Assembly: GCA_910585095.1 (NCBI GenBank)
Contig: CAJUBU010000008.1
Coordinates: forward strand, 8,270 to 72,269
Length of the DNA: 64,000 bases
Direction: 5' to 3'
Source of the DNA: an uncultured Lachnospira sp.
GTDB taxonomy: Bacteria > Bacillota > Clostridia > Lachnospirales > Lachnospiraceae
The notes below the pieces were generated by a model that searched no databases, had not been told where the DNA came from, and worked only from the letters and a program-made list of their open reading frames with translations. The stretch's first letter is position 1; each line of letters starts with the position of its first letter. Shown one piece after another: positions 9,692-18,000 of the stretch. The position numbers and the translations under genes were made by a program.

Positions 9692-9720
9692 ATCATAATC
9701 CAATTGAGAAAAAAAATCAA
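9692..9720 (-). promoter_or_regulatory. Promoter of argG
   Basis: On the minus strand TTGATT (9715-9720) and TATGAT (9692-9697) are spaced by 17 bases. It points to a transcript start near 9685 and a leader of about 200 nt. Confidence 0.5.
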
Positions 9721-9730
9721 TAGCCAAAAA

Positions 9731-9755
9731 TGTATAATTATTCATTAAATATTCA
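9731..9755. promoter_or_regulatory. Candidate ArgR (ARG box) operator
   Basis: TGTATAATTATTCA (9731-9744) differs at one position from the core TGAATWWWWATTCA ArgR palindrome, and a weaker overlapping match ends at 9755. It lies between the divergent argG and argC promoters, 11 bp upstream of the argG -35. Further TGCAWTAAA half-sites occur at 9771-9806. ArgR binding is inferred. Confidence 0.4.
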
Positions 9756-9814
9756 ATTTATATAACATTATGCAATAAATACTGCATAAAAATAAAAAAA
9801 TATGCAATTGGTAC

Positions 9815-9842
9815 TTTACATAGAAAAAAAAGTTGTTATAAT
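9815..9842 (+). promoter_or_regulatory. Promoter of the argCJBD operon
   Basis: TTTACA (9815-9820) and TATAAT (9837-9842), 16-base spacer. The predicted start near 9849 rules out translation from the ATG at 9857 for lack of a leader and supports the argC start at 9896. Confidence 0.6.
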
Positions 9843-9895
9843 AATGAACAAAGAAAATGAAAGGTGCAAAGAATAATGCACAGAAAAGAGGAAGT

Positions 9896-10942
9896 ATGAT
9901 AAGGGTTGGGATTATTGGCGCGACAGGTTATGCAGGCAATGAGCTTGTAAGACTTTTGTTAGGTCATAAAGAGGCAGAAATTGTTTGGTATGGTTCAAGA
10001 AGTTATATTGATGAAAATTATGCAGATATATATAGAAATATGTTTCAGCTTGTCGATGCAAAATGTATGGATGACAATATGGAACAATTGGCAAATCAGG
10101 TTGATGTAATATTTACAGCAACACCGCAGGGTTTATGTGCTTCGCTGGTCAATGAGGAAATATTAAATAAGGTTAAAATTATTGATTTGAGTGCTGATTT
10201 CCGATTGAAAGATGTGCATATTTATGAAGATTGGTATAAGATTGAGCATAAAGCGCCACAGTATATTGATGAAGCTGTATATGGATTATGTGAAATTAAT
10301 AGAAATCAAATTAATGAAAATACAAGAATTATTGCAAATCCAGGCTGTTATACAACGACTTCTATATTGGCTTTATATCCTATGATAAAAGAAGGAATTA
10401 TTAATCCATATTCCATTATTATTGATGCAAAGAGTGGTACATCAGGAGCAGGACGTGGTGCGAAAGTACAAAATTTATTCTGTGAAGTCAATGAAAATAT
10501 GAAAGCATATGCTGTAGGTACACACAGACATACGCCAGAGATAGAAGAACAGTTAGGGTATGCTTGTGCTAAAAATGATATTAAGTTAATTTTTACGCCG
10601 CATTTAGTTCCAATGAACAGAGGTATTCTTGTCACAGCTTACGCAGATTTGGCAAAAGATGTCGTTTATGAAGAAGTAAAGCAAATCTATGATGCCTATT
10701 ACCAGAATGAGTATTTTATCCGTGTTTTAGATAAAGATGTGTGTCCTGAAACAAGATGGGTAGAGGGCAGCAATTTTGTTGATATAAACTTTAGAATTGA
10801 GCCACGAACACATCGCTTAATTATGATGGGGGCATTGGATAATCTAGTGAAAGGTGCAGCAGGGCAGGCCGTGCAGAATATGAATTTAATGTTTGGGTTC
10901 AAAGAAAATGAAGGGCTTATGATGGCTCCATTGTTCCCATAA
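9896..10942 (+). CDS. argC: N-acetyl-gamma-glutamyl-phosphate reductase
   Basis: NADPH-dependent third step of ornithine synthesis. MIRVGIIGATGYAGNELVRLL carries the Rossmann loop; the catalytic cysteine is in NPGCYTT, and HRHTPEIEEQLG and the C-terminal ALDNLVKGAAGQAVQNMN are diagnostic. The product of 348 residues from the ATG at 9896 fits the family; AGAGG at 9888-9892 is the ribosome site. An in-frame ATG at 9857 would add 13 unconserved residues. It is first in argC-argJ-argB-argD. A 60-bp palindromic insert flanked by direct repeats separates it from argJ. Confidence 0.96.
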   Translation: MIRVGIIGATGYAGNELVRLLLGHKEAEIVWYGSRSYIDENYADIYRNMFQLVDAKCMDDNMEQLANQVDVIFTATPQGLCASLVNEEILNKVKIIDLSADFRLKDVHIYEDWYKIEHKAPQYIDEAVYGLCEINRNQINENTRIIANPGCYTTTSILALYPMIKEGIINPYSIIIDAKSGTSGAGRGAKVQNLFCEVNENMKAYAVGTHRHTPEIEEQLGYACAKNDIKLIFTPHLVPMNRGILVTAYADLAKDVVYEEVKQIYDAYYQNEYFIRVLDKDVCPETRWVEGSNFVDINFRIEPRTHRLIMMGALDNLVKGAAGQAVQNMNLMFGFKENEGLMMAPLFP

Positions 10943-10945
10943 TAT

Positions 10946-11031
10946 TATAATAAAACAATAGGCGATTGTGAAACTAATTTGCTAGATTTTATGCAGCTTT
11001 CAGAGTTTTGCAATTACCTATAATAAAACAA
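10946..11031. mobile_element. Candidate miniature palindromic insert with 13-bp flanking direct repeats
   Basis: TATAATAAAACAA occurs at 10946-10958 and again at 11019-11031. The 60 bp between start TAGGCGATTGTGAAAC and end with the near-complement GTTTTGCAATTACC. Terminal inverted repeats plus flanking direct repeats look like a tiny MITE with target duplication, but it could also simply be a structured operon spacer. Confidence 0.4.
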
Positions 11032-11045
11032 ATAAGAAAGGAAAA

Positions 11046-11067
11046 ACTGTTAAAATGTTTTAACAGT
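11046..11067 (+). promoter_or_regulatory. Hairpin between the argJ ribosome site and start codon
   Basis: ACTGTTAAAA (11046-11055) and TTTTAACAGT (11058-11067) are perfect complements. The best ribosome site, AAGAAAGGA, lies just upstream at 11033-11041, while the argJ ATG is at 11079, 37 bases away. Folding the hairpin shortens the effective distance to about 15 bases. Confidence 0.45.
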
Positions 11068-11078
11068 ATGATAAATAT

Positions 11079-12314
11079 ATGAATAATATAAAAATAATAG
11101 AGGGCGGTGTTACTGCCGCAAAAGGATTTAAGGCGGCTGCCGTTCATGTGGGCATTAAAAATAATGAAAAAAAAGATATGGCTATGATATATTCCGAAAA
11201 GCCTTGTGTGACAGCAGGAACATTTACATTAAATAAAGTTTTTGCGGCGCCTGTAAAATGGGATAAAAATATAGTGAACAACAGTGCATTTTCGCAGGCT
11301 GTTGTAGTCAATACGGGCATTGCCAATGCGTGTACAGGAAAAGAAGGCGATGCAATATGTAAGGCAGAGGCAGAAACAGTTTCAAAGCTGCTTTCTATAC
11401 CAGAAGATTCAGTTCTTTTGGGTTCAACTGGAGTAATAGGAATGCAGCTTCCAATGGATAAAATTCTTCATGGAATCAAATTGCTTGTACCAACATTGTC
11501 AGATACGGTAGAGGCAGGAATCGATGCAGCTAAGGCAATTATGACAACGGATACGAGATATAAGCAGGTCGCTGTTTCGGTGGAAATCGGCGGAAAGACG
11601 GTTACAGTCGGAGGAATGTGCAAAGGTGCTGGCATGATACACCCTAATATGGCAACAATGTTATGTTTTATTACTTCCGATGCAGTCATAGAGCAATCTG
11701 CATTAAAGAAAATGACACGTGAGATTGTTGAGGACTCCTTTAATATGATATCGGTTGACGGCGATACATCAACCAATGATACCGTTCTTGTAATGGCAAA
11801 TGGTATGGCCAAAAATCAAGCGATAACAATGGATAATAAAGCTGATTATGAGCTGTATTATCAAGCGCTTTGCTATGTTCTTACAGAGCTGTCAAAAATG
11901 ATAGCAGGAGACGGCGAGGGCTGTACATGTCTTTTTGAAGTTCAAGTAATCAATGCAAAGACGAAGGAGCAGGCAAAAATATTGGCAAAGTCTGTGGTGA
12001 CTTCAAACCTTACAAAATGCGCCATATTTGGACACGATGCCAACTGGGGAAGAATGTTGTGTGCTATGGGATATTCAAGTGCCGATTTTGACCCTGAAAA
12101 GGTCAATATTTATTTTGAGAGTGAAGCAGGAAAAATTAAGATTGTTGAAAATGGGTTAGCAGCCAATTACAGTGAAGAGAAAGCAACCGAAATTTTATCC
12201 AAAAATCCAATTATGGCAATTGTGGATATACAGTCAGGAAATGAAAAAGCGACAGCATGGGGCTGTGATTTAACATTTGATTATGTAAAAATTAATGCTG
12301 ATTATCGTTCTTAA
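11079..12314 (+). CDS. argJ: Glutamate N-acetyltransferase / amino-acid acetyltransferase ArgJ
   Basis: Recycles the acetyl group from N-acetylornithine to glutamate; bifunctional members also use acetyl-CoA. The autoproteolysis site is seen in KGAGMIHPNMATML, where the Thr becomes the N-terminal nucleophile of the beta chain. HDANWGRMLCAMGYS and the C-terminal DLTFDYVKINADYRS are conserved. 411 residues, normal. No argA or argE is present here, consistent with the acetyl-recycling version of the pathway. Translation may be influenced by the hairpin at 11046-11067. Confidence 0.96.
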   Translation: MNNIKIIEGGVTAAKGFKAAAVHVGIKNNEKKDMAMIYSEKPCVTAGTFTLNKVFAAPVKWDKNIVNNSAFSQAVVVNTGIANACTGKEGDAICKAEAETVSKLLSIPEDSVLLGSTGVIGMQLPMDKILHGIKLLVPTLSDTVEAGIDAAKAIMTTDTRYKQVAVSVEIGGKTVTVGGMCKGAGMIHPNMATMLCFITSDAVIEQSALKKMTREIVEDSFNMISVDGDTSTNDTVLVMANGMAKNQAITMDNKADYELYYQALCYVLTELSKMIAGDGEGCTCLFEVQVINAKTKEQAKILAKSVVTSNLTKCAIFGHDANWGRMLCAMGYSSADFDPEKVNIYFESEAGKIKIVENGLAANYSEEKATEILSKNPIMAIVDIQSGNEKATAWGCDLTFDYVKINADYRS

Positions 12315-12332
12315 TAAATAGATGGTTTGTTG

Positions 12333-12442
12333 CCTATTTGTGCTGAAGCGTCACAAATAAGGTTTGTTGTAACAATGGAAATTATTTTTGCAGATGCTTT
12401 AGCAGTTTTTTTCTATTGTGCAATTTTTACACTACGCTTCAG
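12333..12442 (+). ncRNA. Candidate pseudoknotted leader element II, copy A (upstream of argB)
   Basis: CCTATTTGTG (12333-12342) pairs with CACAAATAAGG (12352-12362, one bulged A). The hairpin loop CTGAAGCGT (12343-12351) is perfectly complementary over 9 bases to ACGCTTCAG (12434-12442), just before the argB GAGG. CAATGGAAA near 12373 pairs with TTTCTATTG near 12410, enclosing a further TGCTTTAGCA hairpin. Homologous copies occur upstream of the PHP gene (minus strand) and thiD. Named ncRNA here because the base-pairing is conserved; function is unknown. Confidence 0.6.
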
Positions 12443-12456
12443 AAATGAGGATTTAT

Positions 12457-13353
12457 ATGAATTTAGATGAAGAATTAAAGAAAGCATCCATTTTGGTGGA
12501 AGCTCTTCCTTATATACAAAAATTTAATCGAAAAATTATTGTGGTAAAGTACGGCGGAAGTGCTATGGTGGATGAGGCTTTAAAAAGAAAGGTGATTCAA
12601 GATGTTGTCTTATTAAAACTGGTTGGATTTAAGCCTATTATAGTGCATGGCGGCGGAAAAGAAATCAGTAAATGGGTTGAAAAATCAGGTATGGAGCCTC
12701 GATTTGTCAATGGGCTTCGTGTGACCGATGAGGCAACAATGGAAATAGCAGAGATGGTACTTAATAAAGTTAATAAAAGTCTTGTATCGCTTATCAGTGA
12801 GCTGGGCGTTAAGGCTTGTGGTATAAGTGGCAAAGACGGCGGTATGCTAAAGGTTGAAAAAAAGTATTCCGATGGTGAAGATATTGGATATGTTGGAGAA
12901 GTGAAAGAAGTGGATTCAACCATTATACATTCTTTATTAAAAGATGATTTTCTTCCAGTGATATGCCCGATAGGCTATGATGAGAGTTTTCATTCTTATA
13001 ATATCAATGCAGATGATGCCGCCTGTGCGATTGCAAGGGCAGTTCATGCAGAAAAGCTGGCATTTTTGACTGATATTGAGGGTGTGTACCGTGATTACAA
13101 TGATAAAGAAACATTGATTTCAGAGCTTTCAACGTCTGAGGCAAGGGGACTTTTGTCGGGAGGAACGATAGGAGGCGGTATGCTTCCAAAATTAAATAAT
13201 TGTATTGATGCCATAGAACATGGTGTTTCCAGAGTGCATATACTCGATGGACGTATTCCACATTGTCTTTTACTTGAAATCTTTACCAATAAGGGTATTG
13301 GCACAGCTATTTTAAGCGATAATGCAGAAAGGTTCTTTACAACTAATATTTAA
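12457..13353 (+). CDS. argB: Acetylglutamate kinase
   Basis: Phosphorylates N-acetylglutamate, the second step of ornithine synthesis. VVKYGGSAM and IVHGGGKEIS are the nucleotide and substrate glycine loops; GGMLPKLNNCIDAIEHGV is the conserved ATP-binding end. I set the start at 12457 (MNLDEELKK), which follows GAGG at 12447-12450, giving 298 residues. The longer in-frame reading from 12418 runs through the conserved RNA element and is not family sequence. The gene is fed by the arg operon but has its own structured leader, so it may be controlled separately from argJ. Confidence 0.96.
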   Translation: MNLDEELKKASILVEALPYIQKFNRKIIVVKYGGSAMVDEALKRKVIQDVVLLKLVGFKPIIVHGGGKEISKWVEKSGMEPRFVNGLRVTDEATMEIAEMVLNKVNKSLVSLISELGVKACGISGKDGGMLKVEKKYSDGEDIGYVGEVKEVDSTIIHSLLKDDFLPVICPIGYDESFHSYNINADDAACAIARAVHAEKLAFLTDIEGVYRDYNDKETLISELSTSEARGLLSGGTIGGGMLPKLNNCIDAIEHGVSRVHILDGRIPHCLLLEIFTNKGIGTAILSDNAERFFTTNI

Positions 13354-13457
13354 ATTTAGTATTATAAGAATAGTATCTAATGAATAGTAAGACAAGTTTA
13401 GGTTCGTGCTGTTTCTAAGCTTGTTCTATGCAGTAACAGCACAGAAAAGAGGTGTAT

Positions 13458-14651
13458 ATGCAAACGGAAGAAGTAATGCAATTAGCAGAAGAAAAATTGA
13501 TTCATACATATAATCGTTATCCAATTGTATTGGAAAAAGGAAATGGCATACGATTATATGATACCAACGGCAACCGCTATCTTGATTTTGGAGCAGGAAT
13601 TGCCGTATTTGCACTTGGGTATAATAATAAAGAGTACAATAACGCACTGAAAAATCAGATTGATAAAATGATTCACACATCAAATTATTTTTACAATGAA
13701 CCGGCAGTGAATGCTGCAAAAGCGATTACTGCTGCCTCTGGAATGGATAGGGTGTTTTTTACGAACAGTGGTACAGAAGCCATTGAAGGGGCAATTAAGC
13801 TTGCAAAAAAATATGCCTATTTAAAGGATAATTCCACAGACCATGAAATTATTGCTATGGAACATTCATTTCATGGAAGAAGTATGGGTGCGCTTGCTGT
13901 AACAGGCAATTACCATTATCAGGAGGCATTTGGACCAATGCTTTCTGGCGTTAAATTTGCACGATTTAATGATTTAAACAGTGTAAAAGAATTGGTTAAT
14001 GATAAGACCTGCGCTATCATTTTTGAGACGATTCAAGGCGAAGGCGGAATATATCCAGCTACAAAAGAATTTATGGAAGGTGTTAAACAGATTTGTGATG
14101 AAAAAGGAATTTTGTTAATTCTTGATGAAATACAGTGCGGTATGGGCAGAAGTGGCTCTATGTTTGCATATCAGCAGTATGGTGTGGAGCCAGATATTCT
14201 TACATGTGCAAAGGCTTTAGGCTGTGGAATACCAATAGGAGCATTTCTTGCAAAAGAAGAAGTTGCAAAGGCATTTGTGCCTGGCGACCATGGCTCAACA
14301 TATGGAGGAAATCCGCTTGCCTGTGCGGCAGCCGTTGAAGTGTTTAATCAATTTAATAAATTTAATGTCGTTGAAAATGTCAAGACCGTTGGAGCGTACC
14401 TTACAGAGCGCCTGAATCAGGTGGTTCATGACTATGAAATTGTGCGGGAACGCAGAGGAGTAGGATTGATACAAGGGATAGAGCTTACCATTAATCCAAA
14501 AGATGTCATTGCAAAATGTTTGAATAATGGATTGATATTATTTTCAGCAGGAACAAATGTGATACGTTTTGTTCCACCGCTTGTTATAACAACGGGTGAC
14601 GTTGATGAAATGATAGAAAAACTTAGGAAGGTTCTTGATGAATTTATTTAA
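13458..14651 (+). CDS. argD: Acetylornithine aminotransferase
   Basis: PLP-dependent class III aminotransferase that converts N-acetylglutamate semialdehyde to N-acetylornithine. TNSGTEAIEGAIKLA binds the phosphate, ILDEIQCGMGRSG contacts the PLP ring, and the PLP lysine lies in LTCAKALGCGIPIGAFLA. 397 residues from the ATG at 13458, which is five bases after AAAAGAGG; a GTG two codons earlier overlaps the ribosome site. Last arg gene in the run; its 3' end overlaps the following lipoprotein gene by 14 bases. A TGCTGTT/AACAGCA hairpin at about 13406-13443 lies in the gap before it. Confidence 0.96.
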   Translation: MQTEEVMQLAEEKLIHTYNRYPIVLEKGNGIRLYDTNGNRYLDFGAGIAVFALGYNNKEYNNALKNQIDKMIHTSNYFYNEPAVNAAKAITAASGMDRVFFTNSGTEAIEGAIKLAKKYAYLKDNSTDHEIIAMEHSFHGRSMGALAVTGNYHYQEAFGPMLSGVKFARFNDLNSVKELVNDKTCAIIFETIQGEGGIYPATKEFMEGVKQICDEKGILLILDEIQCGMGRSGSMFAYQQYGVEPDILTCAKALGCGIPIGAFLAKEEVAKAFVPGDHGSTYGGNPLACAAAVEVFNQFNKFNVVENVKTVGAYLTERLNQVVHDYEIVRERRGVGLIQGIELTINPKDVIAKCLNNGLILFSAGTNVIRFVPPLVITTGDVDEMIEKLRKVLDEFI

Positions 14652-15909
14652 GAAGAAAAAAGCTATAAATTGTACAAGAAAAATCGCAGCAATAATAATA
14701 GGAATTGTGTTTTGTTTTTCTTTAATAGGCTGTGGCGAAAATGCAGATAAAACGGCTAAAAGCATACAGTTAGAAACACTTAAAAAAGTTACAGTGTGGT
14801 ATACCAATGATAAATATACGCCCTATCTTGAGTATGTTGCTAATCAAGTAAATCAGGCAAATAAGTTGATTGAGATAAAACCACAGCTTATGGATTCTGA
14901 AAATTATTTAGAGAATATTTATAATAATAGTATTCATGGAAGTGATGCGCCAGATGTCTATATTATGTCTGCCGACCAGCTTGAAAAGGCAAATATGATG
15001 GGACTTGTGTTAAAAAATAACACGTATGCCTCCTACTATAATGAGAAAAATTTTAGCAAAGCAGCGATAGAAGCAGCGACATTTGACAATGAATTGTATG
15101 GATATCCAATGTCTTTTAATATTCCTTTTATGGTGTATAATAAAGATGTAGCACAAAAGGTTTCTACATTTGATGAATTATATCAATATTCTCTTAATTA
15201 TAAGATGGATGATAAAAATGCAAATATTAAGCAAATTTTTGACTGGGATGTTTCCAATATGTTTATAAATTATTGTTTTTCTTGTGACAGTATTGATATT
15301 GGCAGTGAAACAGGGGATGATATATCATCATTAAGCGTTAATAAAGAGATATTAAAAAGGGCAATGGAACAGTATGTTAAACAAAAAGAGCAGTTTGGTA
15401 TTGTGAGAGGTACCAATATTATTGATGATACTTCAACAAAATTTGCAGAGGGTACAATGGCGTATACAATTACAGATGTCAATCATTTAAAAGAAATTGC
15501 TTCTTCTTCTGTAAATTATGAAATTATCAAAGTACCAAAGCTTGCAGATGGTCTTGAAACTGCTTTAATGTCCGAAAATATGGATGTATTTGTAAGTCCC
15601 TATGCTGATGATATTGAAGTTGCAAAGGCTGTAGCCCACTGTTTAAGCTATGATTATGCTGATATTATGTTTGAAAAGTCTGGTCTTTTATGCGCAAAAA
15701 ATAGTGTATCCAGCAATAAAAATGCAAAAGACAGAAATACAAAAGATGTTATATATCAGCTTTTTAATAATTCTAAATGTCAGGCACAATTTATGGGACA
15801 GACGTATTATTATTCAAGATATGAGATTATGATTCATAAAGTGTGGGACGGAGAAGATATAACAACAGCAGTGGACGCATTTGCCGCCGATTTTGTTCCT
15901 CAAAAGTAA
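14638..15909 (+). CDS. Extracellular solute-binding lipoprotein (family 1-like)
   Basis: A 423-residue exported lipoprotein. The N-terminus has lysines, a hydrophobic core and a lipobox ending LIGC, then a charged linker. The body resembles family 1 (MalE-like) binding proteins: KVTVWYTNDKYTPYLEYVANQV at the start, then DAPDVYIMSADQLEKA and ELYGYPMSFNIPFMVYNKDV. Such proteins usually serve sugar ABC importers, yet no permease or ATPase gene is nearby. It overlaps argD by 14 bases and may be co-translated with it. AGGAAGG at 14625-14631 precedes the ATG. Ligand unknown. Confidence 0.75.
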   Translation: MNLFKKKKAINCTRKIAAIIIGIVFCFSLIGCGENADKTAKSIQLETLKKVTVWYTNDKYTPYLEYVANQVNQANKLIEIKPQLMDSENYLENIYNNSIHGSDAPDVYIMSADQLEKANMMGLVLKNNTYASYYNEKNFSKAAIEAATFDNELYGYPMSFNIPFMVYNKDVAQKVSTFDELYQYSLNYKMDDKNANIKQIFDWDVSNMFINYCFSCDSIDIGSETGDDISSLSVNKEILKRAMEQYVKQKEQFGIVRGTNIIDDTSTKFAEGTMAYTITDVNHLKEIASSSVNYEIIKVPKLADGLETALMSENMDVFVSPYADDIEVAKAVAHCLSYDYADIMFEKSGLLCAKNSVSSNKNAKDRNTKDVIYQLFNNSKCQAQFMGQTYYYSRYEIMIHKVWDGEDITTAVDAFAADFVPQK

Positions 15910-16023
15910 TTGAATGAAAAAAAGTGCTGATTGAATTACATGGCAAAAAAAAGCACATACTATATATAAGAGCGACAATTTGTCGTGATATGGAAATATA
16001 TAGTAAAGTGTGGGAGGATTGAA

Positions 16024-16467
16024 GTGATAGGTTTTTTAATAGCCATGTTATCAGGTGCTTTGATGAGTATTCAAGGCGTGTTTAATACGAATGTTACAAA
16101 ATCCAGCAGCATTTGGGTTGCTGCTGGATTTGTGCAAATAACAGCGTTTGTCACTTGCGTTATTATGTGGATTATAGATGGCAGACCAGAAATTGCTGGA
16201 ATTTGGGGCGTAAATCCTAAAATTTCGCTGTTGGGCGGCGTGATAGGCGCCTTTATTACATTTACCGTCATTAAGTCCATGAGTTCATTAGGCGTTGCAA
16301 AGGCAGAGATAACCATTGTTGTCACTCAAATTGCAGTAGCTTATATTATTGAGTTGTTTGGCTTATTTGGAAGCAAAAAATCAGATTTTTCATGGATGAA
16401 GTTATTAGGAATTGCTGTTGCAATAGCAGGCGTAGTGATATTTAGCTTATGCGGCAATAAAGAGTAA
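16024..16467 (+). CDS. DMT-superfamily permease, YdcZ (DUF606) type
   Basis: Small membrane protein of 147 residues with about five hydrophobic segments. The N-terminal LSGALMSIQGVFNTN motif is typical of YdcZ/DUF606 half-size drug/metabolite transporters, which act as dimers; substrate unknown. Start is GTG at 16024 after GGGAGG at 16012-16017; an upstream in-frame GTG at 15985 has no ribosome site. A small palindrome (CGACAA-T-TTGTCG) lies about 45 bp upstream. A perfect 13-bp inverted repeat sits inside the gene at 16099-16131. Confidence 0.85.
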   Translation: MIGFLIAMLSGALMSIQGVFNTNVTKSSSIWVAAGFVQITAFVTCVIMWIIDGRPEIAGIWGVNPKISLLGGVIGAFITFTVIKSMSSLGVAKAEITIVVTQIAVAYIIELFGLFGSKKSDFSWMKLLGIAVAIAGVVIFSLCGNKE

Positions 16468-16540
16468 ATTATCATTTTATACGTCCCTTGTCATAAGAAT
16501 AAATGATTGATATGATTATGAAAAAAGGGGTGTGATTAAA

Positions 16541-16645
16541 ATGGAAGCAGCAAGACAAACACAATATTATACATTTGATAATAAAGTAAAAGCAGGTATA
16601 TATAAAGATTTTGAAATTGATTTTTCTGAGATAAAGTTAGAATAA
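16541..16645 (+). CDS. Small hypothetical protein, 34 residues
   Basis: Short reading frame with start ATG at 16541, preceded by AAAAAAGGGGTG about 12 bases upstream, and a stop at 16643. The product begins MEAARQTQYYTF and is mildly acidic, with no membrane segment or cysteine. A strong terminator follows 34 bases later, so the unit has a complete small-gene layout between the DMT permease and the DUF5050 gene. I recognise no family. Confidence 0.5.
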   Translation: MEAARQTQYYTFDNKVKAGIYKDFEIDFSEIKLE

Positions 16646-16678
16646 AGCAGAAGAAAACAAAATCAAAAAGGATAAAAT

Positions 16679-16709
16679 AAAAGGGTTGTCATTGACAACC
16701 CTTTTGTAA
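16679..16709. terminator. Bidirectional rho-independent terminator
   Basis: AAAAGGGTTGTC and GACAACCCTTTT form a perfect 12-bp stem with a three-base loop (16679-16705), followed by T-rich sequence on both strands. It lies between the small 34-residue gene and the convergent DUF5050 gene. Confidence 0.9.
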
Positions 16710-16721
16710 AAAAATATTTGT

Positions 16722-17741
16722 TTATTTAATTTGTATCTCATCAACAGAAGTAATGATTCCTGTAGTAGGTACCCTGTATAATGATATTTTATCCTCATAA
16801 TATTGGAAAAAAGTATATTGTGATGTACAATGAATACTAGCTATATTCCCAGATGCAATAAATTCAAGCTGTGTTCCATCTATATTAATGCGATATAGTC
16901 CCGGTTGTTCACCGCCTTCTAATTGAAAAAATATTTTAGAACCATATCGGTTATAATTAATAACCTTTGCATCAGTAGATGCAAATAGTTGTTCAAGTGT
17001 CTTTGTTGAGGTATTCAGTCTTACAAGAGAATAGTTTTTATCCAAATCAATATAATAGATATAATCTGTGGCAGCATCAACTAAATAAGAGCCTGCTGTA
17101 TAAAATGGAGAGATTGAATTGGTGTTTAAATCCATTATGCTGATTCGATTGTTATTGTATGTATCTGAAAAATACATCTTTCCATTTAACAAACTAGCAG
17201 GATTGTATACTTTATCTGAAATTTTGGTTTCATCTGTTCCATCAATTTTTATCTTGTAAAAAGTCATTCCCTCCTCGTCTGTATAATGTTGATAATATAG
17301 GTAATTGCCATGTAGCGATGCAATACCAGATTTTGTTTGATATAGCATCTGCGCCTCTTCACCTTTTAGATTGGTGCGGTATACGCCAAATAATTGCGCG
17401 CGTGTTCCTGCTGCAATTGTTGTTCTTGAAAAATTATTGCGTACATAGTAAATATAATTGCCACATACATTGAGTGATGAAACCGTATCTGCATTTAAAG
17501 CCTGCGCTTTGGTACAATCAGAATCCATCACATATAAATGACCACTATCATAAGGATTTGAAAAATAAATTTTTCCATCATATTCACAAAATTTACCACC
17601 ATTATTGAGGTTGCCAGCAGTATTACCTACAGAATTATCATTATTTAATTGGATTTTAGAGCTGAAATAATAATAGACTCCGCCACTGACAGCAGCTAAA
17701 ATCAATACCATTATAATTGTAATTTTAATTGGTTTTTTCAT
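16722..17741 (-). CDS. DUF5050 beta-propeller-like exported protein
   Basis: 339 residues: one N-terminal membrane segment (IIMVLILAAVSGGVYYYF) then a long run of ~40-residue beta units with repeated YIYY, GKIYFSN, GNYLYY and YRINIDGT strings. The GNLNNGGKFCEYDGKIYFSN block is typical of DUF5050 proteins of clostridia, which look like six-bladed propellers anchored outside the membrane. Function is unknown. The start at 17741 (MKKPIKIT) has AGGCAGG upstream; a longer frame to 17840 has no support. It converges on the terminator at 16679. Confidence 0.8.
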   Translation of the reverse strand: MKKPIKITIIMVLILAAVSGGVYYYFSSKIQLNNDNSVGNTAGNLNNGGKFCEYDGKIYFSNPYDSGHLYVMDSDCTKAQALNADTVSSLNVCGNYIYYVRNNFSRTTIAAGTRAQLFGVYRTNLKGEEAQMLYQTKSGIASLHGNYLYYQHYTDEEGMTFYKIKIDGTDETKISDKVYNPASLLNGKMYFSDTYNNNRISIMDLNTNSISPFYTAGSYLVDAATDYIYYIDLDKNYSLVRLNTSTKTLEQLFASTDAKVINYNRYGSKIFFQLEGGEQPGLYRINIDGTQLEFIASGNIASIHCTSQYTFFQYYEDKISLYRVPTTGIITSVDEIQIK

Positions 17742-17877
17742 TGTAATAACCTGCCTTTCTTTTAAGTCTTCAACTACTTTTATTATAATGCGTATGACCT
17801 TGAAAAGCAATGATAAATGCTTTTTGTATGATAAAAACATAAATTCGTTTGCATTATAAAACTTATTGCAAATTAGC

Positions 17878-17906
17878 TTGACAAATGAATAGTATTTATA
17901 TAGACT
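17878..17906 (+). promoter_or_regulatory. Promoter of the zinc-ribbon membrane protein gene
   Basis: Consensus TTGACA (17878-17883) followed after 17 bases by TAGACT (17901-17906), about 95 bp upstream of the start codon. The remaining 17742-18000 gap shows nothing else I can name. Confidence 0.5.
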
Positions 17907-18000
17907 GTAAAAATGTAAAGGGTTTGATTATACGAAATAAATAGGCATTGATTTGAACAGCACAGAAGTTTTAAAGGAACGCAAGAAATGAGGATTGATT

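Noticed and set aside
12418..12456. N-terminal extension of argB starting in the leader element
   Set aside because: Similar extensions appear in the thiD and PHP frames only because the RNA element is homologous; family alignments begin at the later ATG with a better ribosome site.
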